From: Paenibacillus arenosi
GTDB lineage: Bacteria; Bacillota; Bacilli; Paenibacillales; Paenibacillaceae
NCBI RefSeq assembly: GCF_014841135.1
Contig: NZ_JACYTN010000033.1
Location: 1 to 39,816 of the forward strand
DNA: 39,816 bases
Direction of reading: 5' to 3'
The notes beneath the pieces were generated by a model, which was given only the letters and a program-made list of their open reading frames with translations, was not told the origin of the DNA and searched no databases. Below, piece after piece: positions 27,994 to 36,826 of this stretch; position 1 is the first letter of the stretch; each line of letters starts with the position of its first letter. A program made the translations under genes and the position numbers.

Positions 27994-29562
27994 TTATTTT
28001 TTTATCACTCTTCTAATTCGTTCAATATATTTCCATGCCTTAGTTGAATAGATTTGATTAATTTCATCATTAAGTCTCTCAATCTCCAACGAATCTACTC
28101 TTTGTTTTTCTTTCAAATAATTATATTTGTCGATCCATACTTCAGCATTATGTCTAGCACTTAAACATTGCTCTTCCAAACCTAAATATTGCTCTCTCAA
28201 GCTAGAATACTGCTCTTTCAACCCGGAATTTTCTGAACTAATATCTTCTATTTGTCTATGAAGAGCTTCATAATCTGCACGAGCCTTTTCATCGGTTTGC
28301 TTTATCTCAGATACAATATTATGTTTAATTTCGCTCATAACATCAATTAGCCAATATGGCTTGCTTCCAATTAAATGTTCGCATTCTAATGATATTTTTG
28401 AAATAGAGCTCATATGTTCTAACTCAAAGTGCAAGTTGGGATCATCATAATTAAACACATAAGTATTCTTACTTAGGACATTCGGGCAACTATCAATCTC
28501 TACATATTTAACTTCCGATCCATCATCTGCAAATAATCGTATATTCGAAATTCTGAATACTCCTTTATAATAAGAGGGATCTATTCTAAAGGCTTTAATA
28601 GTTTTCGGTTCAAAGTAAAAAGTATAATGAGATGATGTATCATTATAAATTAATTTATAACTACTCTTTTCATTAAAACCCGTACCCTCATCCACATAGA
28701 CTTGAACATAGTCATGCTCTTCAACGCACTTATCTTCTAAAGGAATCAGGCTTGCCTTAATTCTGAAGAAAGTACCTTCTATTGCCTTTAATCTCTCCAG
28801 CTTATCGAAAAATTCTAATTCACCCTCAGTTTGCAATGGGATAGCTTCTAAGTTTTCTTCATACTTTGAGGCAATAATGATTTGACGGTATGCTTTATCA
28901 CTATAATCAAATGGATAAATTTGAGAATTATAATATATATCCATTTGATCGCGGTAGATATTAAGTCTAGTATCTGCTGCAGCTACAAAATGAACATTCA
29001 TCATTCTTTCCCAAATATCTAAATCTCCATGTGAAAAAGTTTTGAATTTTATTTTGTTGCTTGTCAAAAAAGATAATGTTTCATCTAATACAGGCAACCC
29101 ATTATCAAAATGTTCTTGCAACCATATAAAATCTTTACCATGCAATGCTTTATATACAGCATTAACTCTTTGTTCTGCCCTTCCTAATTCATAAGAATGG
29201 AAAGGTGCCGTTAATACGAACCCTAATGAACTTACTCTAGTAAGCTCACTTAGAAACTGTTCACGCAGTTCTGAAGGTATATGTTCAAATACGTCTAGAG
29301 CAACCACGATATCAAAAGACTCATCACAAAAGTCCATTTTTGTGGCATCTCCCAATACATATTTCGGGTTACTAAGTAATTCATCAGGGAGTGAAATATC
29401 CAAATAAGTTATCTCATCATTCGGTAAAAATCGCTCTAAGTTTTGATGTTCATTTGCACCAACTTCTAGTATTTTTAACTTTTCACTTCCTGGCCTTAAA
29501 TGATTAATCATGATTTCAGCGCTCTTATATCTCTGATATTGATCAAATATTATATTATTCAT
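27994..29562 (-). CDS. SAM-dependent methyltransferase with beta domain and coiled coil (possible chain terminator)
   Basis: This 522-residue protein has a class I methyltransferase domain at the N-terminus (ILEVGANE at 31-38, LDIS, GDATKMDF and VALDVFEHIP), a beta-rich segment (about 284-345), a coiled coil (about 405-505) and a basic amphipathic C-terminus (AWKYIERIRRVIKK). The coiled coil has three in-register heptads starting LKEQ, LREQ and LEEQ at 448-468. The ATG overlaps the wzt stop as ATGA; a start five codons earlier is possible. The order wzm-wzt-methyltransferase and the coiled coil recall WbdD, which caps O-antigen chains and sets their length in E. coli O8/O9a, but no kinase domain is present. 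Capping is inferred. Confidence 0.8.
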   Translation of the reverse strand: MNNIIFDQYQRYKSAEIMINHLRPGSEKLKILEVGANEHQNLERFLPNDEITYLDISLPDELLSNPKYVLGDATKMDFCDESFDIVVALDVFEHIPSELREQFLSELTRVSSLGFVLTAPFHSYELGRAEQRVNAVYKALHGKDFIWLQEHFDNGLPVLDETLSFLTSNKIKFKTFSHGDLDIWERMMNVHFVAAADTRLNIYRDQMDIYYNSQIYPFDYSDKAYRQIIIASKYEENLEAIPLQTEGELEFFDKLERLKAIEGTFFRIKASLIPLEDKCVEEHDYVQVYVDEGTGFNEKSSYKLIYNDTSSHYTFYFEPKTIKAFRIDPSYYKGVFRISNIRLFADDGSEVKYVEIDSCPNVLSKNTYVFNYDDPNLHFELEHMSSISKISLECEHLIGSKPYWLIDVMSEIKHNIVSEIKQTDEKARADYEALHRQIEDISSENSGLKEQYSSLREQYLGLEEQCLSARHNAEVWIDKYNYLKEKQRVDSLEIERLNDEINQIYSTKAWKYIERIRRVIKK

Positions 29563-30776
29563 TTCATCACATCCCATCTATGATCCATATAGAATTTGCC
29601 TTCACTAAAATATTTATTAGTTACTTGGAACGTGTGAATCTCTTGTTTGTATTCTAAACAGACTATACCTTCATTGTTAAAAATCCCTACATCAACCCCA
29701 TATTTCCCACCTAATAATTGCAATTTAGGGATTGTATATTTAACTTTATGCCTTCCTATACCGTTTGGAATAGAGATATTTTCTAGATGCGTGTTTGGCC
29801 CAAAAACATATTCACGATCTGGTGTATAAATTGCGACGCCCAGCAAAAAACCTTCTATTTCTTTTTGATATATTTCATATTCTATCGTTACTTCCAATGG
29901 ATCGAAAGTCTTTAACATTTCATTATTTATCTCGACATTCGTGATACTGGCTATAATATCCGGATTGCTAGGTATAACAAAATTATTGTCCTCATTTGAC
30001 TGCTCCAGAACATCACTAACTTCAAGCTTATCTGATTTCACATGTTCATACTTCATATAGTCTTCATAAAGGTCTACAACTTCGCTTGACTCACCACTCG
30101 CCTCAACATTACCATTTTTAATCCAAATTGCCTTATTACAAAATCTTTTCACCTGTTCGGTAGCATGGGAAACGAATAAAATAGTTGTTCCATTTTCTTT
30201 TAGCTCTTTCATCTTATTAATACACTTCGTTTGAAATCTAATATCCCCAACAGCAAGTGCCTCATCGACAATCAATATATCTGGATCAACATTAATAGAA
30301 ACTGCAAATGCAAGTCTGGCAAACATACCACTTGAATAAACCTTAACCGGTTGATCAATAAATTGCCCAATGTCTGCAAACTCAATTATTTGCTGCATTC
30401 TACTTTTCATCTCTTCTTCAGAAAAACCCATCATAGTTCCATTAAGCATAATATTTTCTCTGCCAGTATAATCAGGATTGAAACCTGCGCCTAGTTCAAG
30501 TATTGCGGATACTTTACCCCTAACAGCAATATCGCCATCCGTTGGAGTAAGAACTCCGGTGATTATTTTAAGCAGTGTAGATTTGCCCGATCCATTCTTG
30601 CCCAGTATTCCAAGAGCATCTCCTCTGTTAACTTGAAAGCTAATTCCGTTTAGAGCTTTAAACTCTGTATAGAATTTCTTTTTTCTTATTGATAGTGCTT
30701 CTTTCAAACGGTGTACAGGATTATCATATATTTTGTATATTTTCACAACATTCTTAATATCGATTATAACACTCAT
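29559..30776 (-). CDS. wzt: ABC exporter ATPase Wzt with C-terminal glycan-binding domain
   Basis: This 405-residue ATPase powers glycan export together with the Wzm permease. It has Walker A GKNGSGKST (about 59-67), signature YSSGMFARL (147-155), Walker B ILIVDEA (167-173) and the H-loop His204. A linker (about 240-265) leads to a beta-rich C-terminal domain (about 266-400) like those of Wzt proteins that bind the modified end of the chain. That domain makes terminal modification before export likely, and a methyltransferase gene follows directly. GAGGG lies upstream of the ATG, 14 bases after wzm. Confidence 0.93.
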   Translation of the reverse strand: MSVIIDIKNVVKIYKIYDNPVHRLKEALSIRKKKFYTEFKALNGISFQVNRGDALGILGKNGSGKSTLLKIITGVLTPTDGDIAVRGKVSAILELGAGFNPDYTGRENIMLNGTMMGFSEEEMKSRMQQIIEFADIGQFIDQPVKVYSSGMFARLAFAVSINVDPDILIVDEALAVGDIRFQTKCINKMKELKENGTTILFVSHATEQVKRFCNKAIWIKNGNVEASGESSEVVDLYEDYMKYEHVKSDKLEVSDVLEQSNEDNNFVIPSNPDIIASITNVEINNEMLKTFDPLEVTIEYEIYQKEIEGFLLGVAIYTPDREYVFGPNTHLENISIPNGIGRHKVKYTIPKLQLLGGKYGVDVGIFNNEGIVCLEYKQEIHTFQVTNKYFSEGKFYMDHRWDVMK

Positions 30777-30790
30777 AAATTATCCCTCAT

Positions 30791-32149
30791 TTACAATACA
30801 TCTGAAAAATGTGGTCTCAACTTTCTAAATACTTTCAACCCTATTGTCAATAGTAAAATACAACTAAACCAGAAATAGATAGTTTGGTAAGGGTGTTGCC
30901 AGAAATAAATTTGATTAATAAACGAATCCCTAAATCCATTTACAATGTAAAACATAGGATTTAGTTTAAAAACAAATAACCAAAAATCAGACAACATCGT
31001 ATAGGACCATACGATAGGAGTAAACCAAAAACCGATTTGTATTACAATCCCTATAATTTGATATAAATCTCTGAAAAACAGTACTACTGCTGATGTGATA
31101 TAAGAAATTGATATTGTTAGTAATATCATACACATGGAATAATAAATAATTTGCAAATAATATAGATTGGGGTAATACCCGTATGCAGCACTAACAGTAA
31201 ACAATAAGAGTACAAAGAACAAATTCACTATCAAGGCCGATACAATTCTAACAATCGGTAAAACTTCAATGTTAAAAACTACTTTTTTCACTAAGTAACT
31301 ATATTCAACAAATACATTCGTAGCATTAGACCAAGCTTCAGAAAAATAGAACCACGGAACTATACCTACCATGAACCACAAAATAAAAGGTACATCCATT
31401 ACTGATGCGCTTTTCAAACCTACTTGAAATACAAACCAATATGTTAAAATAATAAGTAAGGGCTGAATAAACCCCCATGTAATCCCTAAATAAGAAGATG
31501 AGTATTTAGTTTTAAAATCATTTTTTGCTAAACTAAATACAAGGTTTTTCCTTCCGTACATTTCTATAAAAAGTGACTTCACTTGTCTTAAATTAAATAA
31601 AGAAAATGTAAATAAAGCAGCTGCTATTATACTTAATAACGCGATCATTGCCATTTTAGTATAATTAATTCCGTTTTTCGCCAAATCAAAATAGCTACCT
31701 AACTTTAAAGTCACATAGGGATCATCGCCTTTAGTTTTAAATTCCATATGCTTAATATTCATTTGAACTTGGTTCGTTTGTTGCACGATTTCTTCTAGAT
31801 TTACCTTTACGTTTTTTGCTCCGTTTAACGATAAATCTTTAATTTCTATTTTTTGTCCCGACTTCTTACCTAAGTCAATTCGTACTTCGTAGCTATCCAG
31901 CGGAAGAGTATATTTCATAGAGTTCCATTTAGTAGGATGCTCATATGCTTCAATAATTGAATGTTCTTCAGTCCATTGTTGGTTAGAATTTGAACGATAA
32001 AACAATTGGTAATCGTCTTGGGAATTGGATTTCACTTCAAATCTTAGATCGATTTTAAGATTATCTTTATAATACAAATGTAAAACATTAAAAAATAATA
32101 TACTAAATAAAAACATGATTCCTATACTTAACAATTTTCTATTCTTCAT
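30791..32149 (-). CDS. wzm: ABC exporter permease Wzm with extra N-terminal extracytoplasmic domain
   Basis: The C-terminal 258 residues (about 195-452) are a complete ABC-2 type permease of the Wzm/TagG family, with KTKYSSSYLGITWGFIQP, VGIVPWFYFSEAW and the last membrane spans. Ahead of it are a membrane segment (5-25), about 138 residues outside the membrane that look beta-rich (26-163), and another segment (164-186). Usual Wzm proteins are about 260 residues, so this is a fusion. The start is taken at the second ATG, with AGGAG 13 bases upstream (rather far); the earlier ATG at 32173 has none. It is the first gene of the minus-strand glycan block and overlaps nothing. Confidence 0.88.
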   Translation of the reverse strand: MKNRKLLSIGIMFLFSILFFNVLHLYYKDNLKIDLRFEVKSNSQDDYQLFYRSNSNQQWTEEHSIIEAYEHPTKWNSMKYTLPLDSYEVRIDLGKKSGQKIEIKDLSLNGAKNVKVNLEEIVQQTNQVQMNIKHMEFKTKGDDPYVTLKLGSYFDLAKNGINYTKMAMIALLSIIAAALFTFSLFNLRQVKSLFIEMYGRKNLVFSLAKNDFKTKYSSSYLGITWGFIQPLLIILTYWFVFQVGLKSASVMDVPFILWFMVGIVPWFYFSEAWSNATNVFVEYSYLVKKVVFNIEVLPIVRIVSALIVNLFFVLLLFTVSAAYGYYPNLYYLQIIYYSMCMILLTISISYITSAVVLFFRDLYQIIGIVIQIGFWFTPIVWSYTMLSDFWLFVFKLNPMFYIVNGFRDSFINQIYFWQHPYQTIYFWFSCILLLTIGLKVFRKLRPHFSDVL

Positions 32150-32186
32150 AGTTAAATTCGTGCTCCTATACATAATAATAAATATA

Positions 32187-32214
32187 ATTGTAAACTTTTA
32201 AACTACCCTGTCTT
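32187..32214 (-). promoter_or_regulatory. Possible promoter of the wzm glycan operon
   Basis: On the minus strand AAGACA (4 of 6), a 16-base spacer and TACAAT (5 of 6) lie about 40 bases upstream of the wzm start. It faces away from the promoter of the plus-strand gene. Confidence 0.4.
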
Positions 32215-32222
32215 GGCTGTCT

Positions 32223-32250
32223 GTTACAGTAATCTCGTTTGTGCTACAAT
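32223..32250 (+). promoter_or_regulatory. Possible promoter of the ligase-like gene
   Basis: GTTACA, a 16-base spacer and TACAAT with the extension TGC form an extended -10 promoter about 35 bases before the TTG start. The two divergent promoters share about 65 bases. Confidence 0.45.
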
Positions 32251-32285
32251 AATTGACGTACATTAACAGTAAAGGAGAGTAAAAC

Positions 32286-34742
32286 TTGTCGACATATGGA
32301 TATGTAAATCCATCTTCTAATGGCGGTAAAGATTCGATTTCGCGCCCTTGGATTATGGTTGGAATCGTCGTGCTTTTTTTAATTTGGTCACCATTTAGGA
32401 CTGCTTTGTTCAATGGACAAATTAGCTCTTTTGAAGAGCCAATCTATGCTGCCGTGCTCTTTTCAGCGATACTAGGCTTTGTAATGATACCCACAATTGC
32501 TAAACAATTCAAGTGGACTAGCCAGCGCGATACTCTTATGCTACTTATATTTTTACTTCCAATTAGCTACGGAGTTTCGCTAATTAACGCAGCTTCTTCT
32601 TATCTTGCTGTTAATATGCTGCTAATTATGACGTTATATGCGCTGTTTTTTGTCGCCTCGTCTATTATAACGCAAGATGGTGTCTTAAATCGAATTATAT
32701 CAATAACTTTAATTGCTACTTCTTATATGATTGTCCTGTTCGGATTGCTTCATTGGCTAGGAAATGGGCCGAGTGTGACATCATTAGTAAAGTGGCTCGG
32801 AGTACCACTGTCACTAGATGGACAAGTGTATCATGATGCAGTTATGTCTGACTCTAACGGAGCGCGTCTAACATCCGTCTTTCAATATGCGAATACATAC
32901 GCAGCATACATTATGGCATTCTTGTTCGCAGCGCTTTATCTCATAGGAACAGATAAAAAATGGTGGGGCCGAGGCATTCATAGCTTAATGCTTGTACCAA
33001 TGATTCTATCTATTTTCCTTACGTTGTCTCGTGGTGGACTTGTATTGCTGCCAGTAGTATTCGTAGTGTTGTTGCTATTCTTGAAACCACATCGCCAGAT
33101 TATATGGATTGTACATCTACTAATAAGTGGTATAGCAACTATTCTGATCTTAAATCCTGTAACAGAATTAGGGCTTCAATTACAGCAGACTTTCAATACA
33201 GGGCAGTCTTTAAGCGGATGGGCGTATATCTTAGTTGCATCCCTAATCTCAGCAGCATTAACGCTAGCTGTAGAACGTTGGGTTACTCCTTTGCTTGAAC
33301 AAAAACTAAGCCGTCTTTCTGCACGTAAAGCTTCATCTTTCTTTATTCCAGTAGGCGGTGTTGTACTAGGGACAATTGTAATTGCACTCCTTGCAGGTAC
33401 AAGTGCAAAAAATATACTTCCTGAGAATATCAAAGTTCGATTCGAAAACATTAACTTTGAGCAGCATAGTGTTCTTGAACGTATTACTTTCTATAAAGAT
33501 TCTGCTAAAGTAATAGCTGACTACCCACTCATTGGTGCCGGTGGTGGTGCATGGGCAGCGTTATATGAGGAATATCAAAATAACCCTTATACATCTCGTC
33601 AAGCTCACAGCTTCTTTATGCAGTATGCAGTTGAAGTTGGATTGATTGGTTTCATATTGTTTATGGGCATTTTGATTTACATTTACACACAATATATTCG
33701 TTCTTACATTCGCGCTTCAGAAGAGAAACGCGAAAATTATTTCTTGTACTTTATTATTGCAACATCTATTCTTGTGCATAGTTTAATGGACTTTAATATG
33801 AGCTACGTGTTTATAGGTGTACTTGTATTTATTTCACTAGGCGCCATGACTGCCGCCATAGATGACAAACCATTGAAACGCTTCACTTGGCAACCGAAAA
33901 AGGTACGTATCGTATTTAGTAGCATCATAGGAGTACTGTCTCTAACATTACTTATTACTGCAAGTGTATTTATAAGTGCAGCAAACGGCCATGCTCAAGC
34001 TCATGAAACAGCTCAAAATTCTAATAATTTCAATGAAATCATTGAGCCGCTTGATAAAGCGTTAAGTATACGTCCTACTCACCCTGACTATGTGAGATTT
34101 AAGACATCCCTATTAGTTCAGGTATATCAACAAACCCAAGATGATGCTTATTTCAATGAGGCAAAAGATTTATTGCTATCTACTCTAGAACATGAGCCTT
34201 CCAATCGGAACTTATGGAATCAACTTGTATCTGTGTATGCCAGCAAAGGAATGGAAAAAGAAATTTATGAAATTTTCCATCAAAACAAAGAGCGCTATGC
34301 CTGGCAGCTTGAATGGTATGAGGAGTACATGAAGATTTCCTCCCGCTTAGGGTATGTGTCACTTGAAAATGAAGAGGAAAAGAAGAAATATTTAAGCTCT
34401 ACGTTACAAGCACTTAAACATATTGAACAAGGTATGGAACATCTCAAAACATTGCCTAAAGGGCAGCTACAGGGTGATCCGTTCCATATAACTAACAAGG
34501 TAGCCTTGTATGCTGGTCAAGCTTATTATTTATTAGGTCAAACTCAAGAGGCTCATGATATAATGAAACCTCACTTACAGGTTGATCTTAAGGATCAAAC
34601 GAATCGCGAGCTAATGAGATGGTATCTAGCATCTGTACAAAAGCTCGGATTGAAAGACGAAGCAAATCTAGCAAGCTTACTCACAGCTGATCCTAATGAA
34701 CAAGCTCAGCTCGATTCATTAGTAAATTTGAAGCTAAATTAA
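32286..34742 (+). CDS. wsfB: O-antigen ligase-type oligosaccharyltransferase with C-terminal TPR-like region
   Basis: This 818-residue protein has about twelve membrane segments (24-560) with the Wzy_C/WaaL pattern: LTLSRGGLVLLP (about 246-257), then a long outside loop with GAGGGAWAALYEEYQ and QAHSFFMQYAVEVGLIGF with His441. The C-terminal 240 residues (about 575-818) are helical and TPR-like and would lie outside the cell. Proteins of this class move lipid-linked glycans to acceptors. A TTG start follows AAAGGAG. The symbol is that of the Paenibacillus alvei S-layer oligosaccharyltransferase, given because of family and locus likeness; it is a hypothesis. It is the only long plus-strand gene of the block and is divergent from wzm. 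It could instead be a polymerase (Wzy), but an ABC exporter locus normally has none. Confidence 0.78.
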   Translation: MSTYGYVNPSSNGGKDSISRPWIMVGIVVLFLIWSPFRTALFNGQISSFEEPIYAAVLFSAILGFVMIPTIAKQFKWTSQRDTLMLLIFLLPISYGVSLINAASSYLAVNMLLIMTLYALFFVASSIITQDGVLNRIISITLIATSYMIVLFGLLHWLGNGPSVTSLVKWLGVPLSLDGQVYHDAVMSDSNGARLTSVFQYANTYAAYIMAFLFAALYLIGTDKKWWGRGIHSLMLVPMILSIFLTLSRGGLVLLPVVFVVLLLFLKPHRQIIWIVHLLISGIATILILNPVTELGLQLQQTFNTGQSLSGWAYILVASLISAALTLAVERWVTPLLEQKLSRLSARKASSFFIPVGGVVLGTIVIALLAGTSAKNILPENIKVRFENINFEQHSVLERITFYKDSAKVIADYPLIGAGGGAWAALYEEYQNNPYTSRQAHSFFMQYAVEVGLIGFILFMGILIYIYTQYIRSYIRASEEKRENYFLYFIIATSILVHSLMDFNMSYVFIGVLVFISLGAMTAAIDDKPLKRFTWQPKKVRIVFSSIIGVLSLTLLITASVFISAANGHAQAHETAQNSNNFNEIIEPLDKALSIRPTHPDYVRFKTSLLVQVYQQTQDDAYFNEAKDLLLSTLEHEPSNRNLWNQLVSVYASKGMEKEIYEIFHQNKERYAWQLEWYEEYMKISSRLGYVSLENEEEKKKYLSSTLQALKHIEQGMEHLKTLPKGQLQGDPFHITNKVALYAGQAYYLLGQTQEAHDIMKPHLQVDLKDQTNRELMRWYLASVQKLGLKDEANLASLLTADPNEQAQLDSLVNLKLN

Positions 34743-34750
34743 CCATAAAA

Positions 34751-34778
34751 AATGGCGTGGGATTAATCCCACGCCATT
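34751..34778. terminator. Bidirectional terminator between the ligase gene and galU
   Basis: A perfect 28-bp palindrome (AATGGCGTGGGATT and its complement) sits between two convergent genes, with A-runs on the left and T-rich sequence on the right. It starts eight bases after one stop codon and ends three bases before the other. Confidence 0.92.
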
Positions 34779-34781
34779 CTT

Positions 34782-35654
34782 CTATTTACTTTTCTCTAGT
34801 TGCAACTCCATGAATTTTAGAAGCTCATCTCTTAATTCAGGACGTTGAAGTGCAAAATGAATCGTAGTCTCAATAAAGCCGAGCTTCTCGCCAACATCAT
34901 GACGTTGTCCATCAAAATGATAAGCTAGCACTTGCTCCTCTTGACCAACAGCTGCAATCGCATCCGTTAACTGTATTTCTCCATTAACCCCTACTTCTTG
35001 AGCTTCTAGAAGATCGAATATTCTTGGTGTAAGTATGTATCTACCCATAATCGCCCAGTTCGAAGGAGAAGTTCCTACAGGCGGCTTCTCAACTAGTCTC
35101 TCGGTAGCCATAATACGTTCAGTTATTTGACGTCCTGCTACAACTCCATACCTAGAAACCTCTTCCCAAGGAACAGGTTGAACCCCCACTATAGATGATT
35201 CATACTGCTCATACACATTAATCATTTGTTTTAGACAAGGCTGTTCTGCTTGTACAATATCGTCTCCAAGTAGTACTGCAAATGGTTCATTACCTATAAA
35301 TTTACGAGCGCACCAAATGGCGTGCCCTAATCCACGCGGCTCCTTTTGACGAATATAATGAATATTCGCCATATCTGAAGACTTGCGAACTTCTTCAAGC
35401 AAAGCAAGTTTTTCTTTTTCCATCAACATATGCTCGAGCTCAAAGTAATTATCAAAGTGATCCTCAATTGCACGTTTTCCTTTACCCGTAACAATAATAA
35501 TATCTTCAATTCCTGATGCAACTGCCTCTTCCACGATGTATTGTATGGTCGGCTTGTCTACGATAGGAAGCATTTCTTTTGGCATTGCCTTAGTAGCAGG
35601 CAGGAATCTCGTCCCTAGACCTGCAGCAGGAATGATGGCTTTACGAATCTTCAT
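34782..35654 (-). CDS. galU: UTP-glucose-1-phosphate uridylyltransferase GalU
   Basis: This 290-residue nucleotidyltransferase makes UDP-glucose, the donor for glucose and, after GalE, galactose. Signatures visible are [23 protein letters not shown] at the N-terminus (residues 8-30, key Gly, Arg and Lys), [14 protein letters not shown] and LGDDIV. AGGGG eight bases before the ATG supports the start. It is divergent from galE, and together they supply both UDP-hexoses to the locus. Confidence 0.95.
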   Translation of the reverse strand: MKIRKAIIPAAGLGTRFLPATKAMPKEMLPIVDKPTIQYIVEEAVASGIEDIIIVTGKGKRAIEDHFDNYFELEHMLMEKEKLALLEEVRKSSDMANIHYIRQKEPRGLGHAIWCARKFIGNEPFAVLLGDDIVQAEQPCLKQMINVYEQYESSIVGVQPVPWEEVSRYGVVAGRQITERIMATERLVEKPPVGTSPSNWAIMGRYILTPRIFDLLEAQEVGVNGEIQLTDAIAAVGQEEQVLAYHFDGQRHDVGEKLGFIETTIHFALQRPELRDELLKFMELQLEKSK

Positions 35655-35672
35655 TTGGTCATCCCCTTAGCT

Positions 35673-35722
35673 TTGATTTATAATCAAGGTAAAAGGCATC
35701 AAAAAAATTTCTACCTTTTACC
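35673..35722 (-). promoter_or_regulatory. Two adjacent hairpins in the galU leader
   Basis: TTGATT-TAT-AATCAA (35673-35687) is followed directly by GGTAAAAGG and CCTTTTACC (35688-35722) around a loop with a T-run. They lie between galU and galE and may be operators or an RNA leader structure for galU. Confidence 0.4.
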
Positions 35723-35745
35723 AATTCAAAACATTATACTACAAT
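35718..35745 (+). promoter_or_regulatory. Possible galE promoter
   Basis: TTACCA (4 of 6), a 16-base spacer and TACAAT (5 of 6) lie about 45 bases before the galE ATG. On the opposite strand a perfect TATAAT (35733-35738) may serve galU, but its -35 is poor. Confidence 0.35.
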
Positions 35746-35788
35746 TTAAGCTTTAATACCTATTACTAAAATCAACAGGAGGGAATTC

Positions 35789-36790
35789 ATGAGCATTCTT
35801 GTGACAGGCGGTGCAGGATATATTGGTTCTCATACCGTACAGGCTTTACTTGATGGCGGATATAAAGTCATTGTCATTGATAATCTCACCACCGGGCATA
35901 TTAAATCTATCGACCAAGACCGAGGGCAAGTTCGGTTCTATCAGTGTGATATTAGAAACAAAGAACTAATTAGCCGTATTCTGCACGAACATTCCATTGA
36001 ATCCGTTATTCACTTTGCTGCCAGCTCGTTAGTAGGAGAAAGTATGAAGGAGCCTTCTAAATATTATGATAACAATGTGTATGGAACTCAATGCCTGCTG
36101 GAAGCAATGTCATCCCAAAATGTAAAACATATCGTTTTCTCATCGACTGCTGCTACTTATGGCAATCCAACGCATGTGCCTATACTAGAAACGGATCCAA
36201 CCATGCCAACAAACACGTATGGTGAAACGAAGCTTACAATGGAGCGTATGATGCGATGGTTTGAGCAGGCATACGGAATGACCTATGTAGCACTTCGATA
36301 TTTCAATGCAGCTGGAGCTAGCAAAAACGGGACAATTGGTGAGGATCACACACCGGAAACGCATCTTATTCCGCTTGTGTTGCAGGTTGCTTTGAATCAG
36401 CGAGAGCATATTTCTGTATACGGCGATGATTACGATACTGCGGACGGTACTTGTATTCGCGATTACATCCACGTATCCGATTTAGCGGACGCTCATGTTA
36501 AGGCACTCCAGCACCTACAAGATGGTGGTGCTAGCAATGTATTCAACCTCGGCAACGGTAATGGATACACTGTGCTAGAAATTATAGAGGCTGCACGCGT
36601 TGTAACCGGCCACTCCATTCCAGCTCACATGGAAGCAAGACGTGAGGGTGATCCAGCTATCCTCATCGCGGATGCCTCCAAGGCTAGAGAACAACTGAAA
36701 TGGATTCCCCAGTGGACGAATATTCAGCAGATCATTGCTTCTGCTTGGAAATGGCATCAGGCGAATCCGAAAGGTTATGCTGGTGAATGA
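35789..36790 (+). CDS. galE: UDP-glucose 4-epimerase GalE
   Basis: This 333-residue SDR enzyme interconverts UDP-glucose and UDP-galactose. It shows VTGGAGYIGSHT, FSSTAATYGNP, YGETK with the catalytic Tyr and Lys, and ALRYFNAAGAS. AGGAGGG lies seven bases before the ATG. It could instead act on UDP-N-acetyl sugars, which cannot be decided by eye. It likely supplies UDP-Gal for the first sugar or the repeating unit. Confidence 0.93.
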   Translation: MSILVTGGAGYIGSHTVQALLDGGYKVIVIDNLTTGHIKSIDQDRGQVRFYQCDIRNKELISRILHEHSIESVIHFAASSLVGESMKEPSKYYDNNVYGTQCLLEAMSSQNVKHIVFSSTAATYGNPTHVPILETDPTMPTNTYGETKLTMERMMRWFEQAYGMTYVALRYFNAAGASKNGTIGEDHTPETHLIPLVLQVALNQREHISVYGDDYDTADGTCIRDYIHVSDLADAHVKALQHLQDGGASNVFNLGNGNGYTVLEIIEAARVVTGHSIPAHMEARREGDPAILIADASKAREQLKWIPQWTNIQQIIASAWKWHQANPKGYAGE

Positions 36791-36826
36791 TAGATAGGCT
36801 TTAACAAGCACAATTTGTTTCATTAA

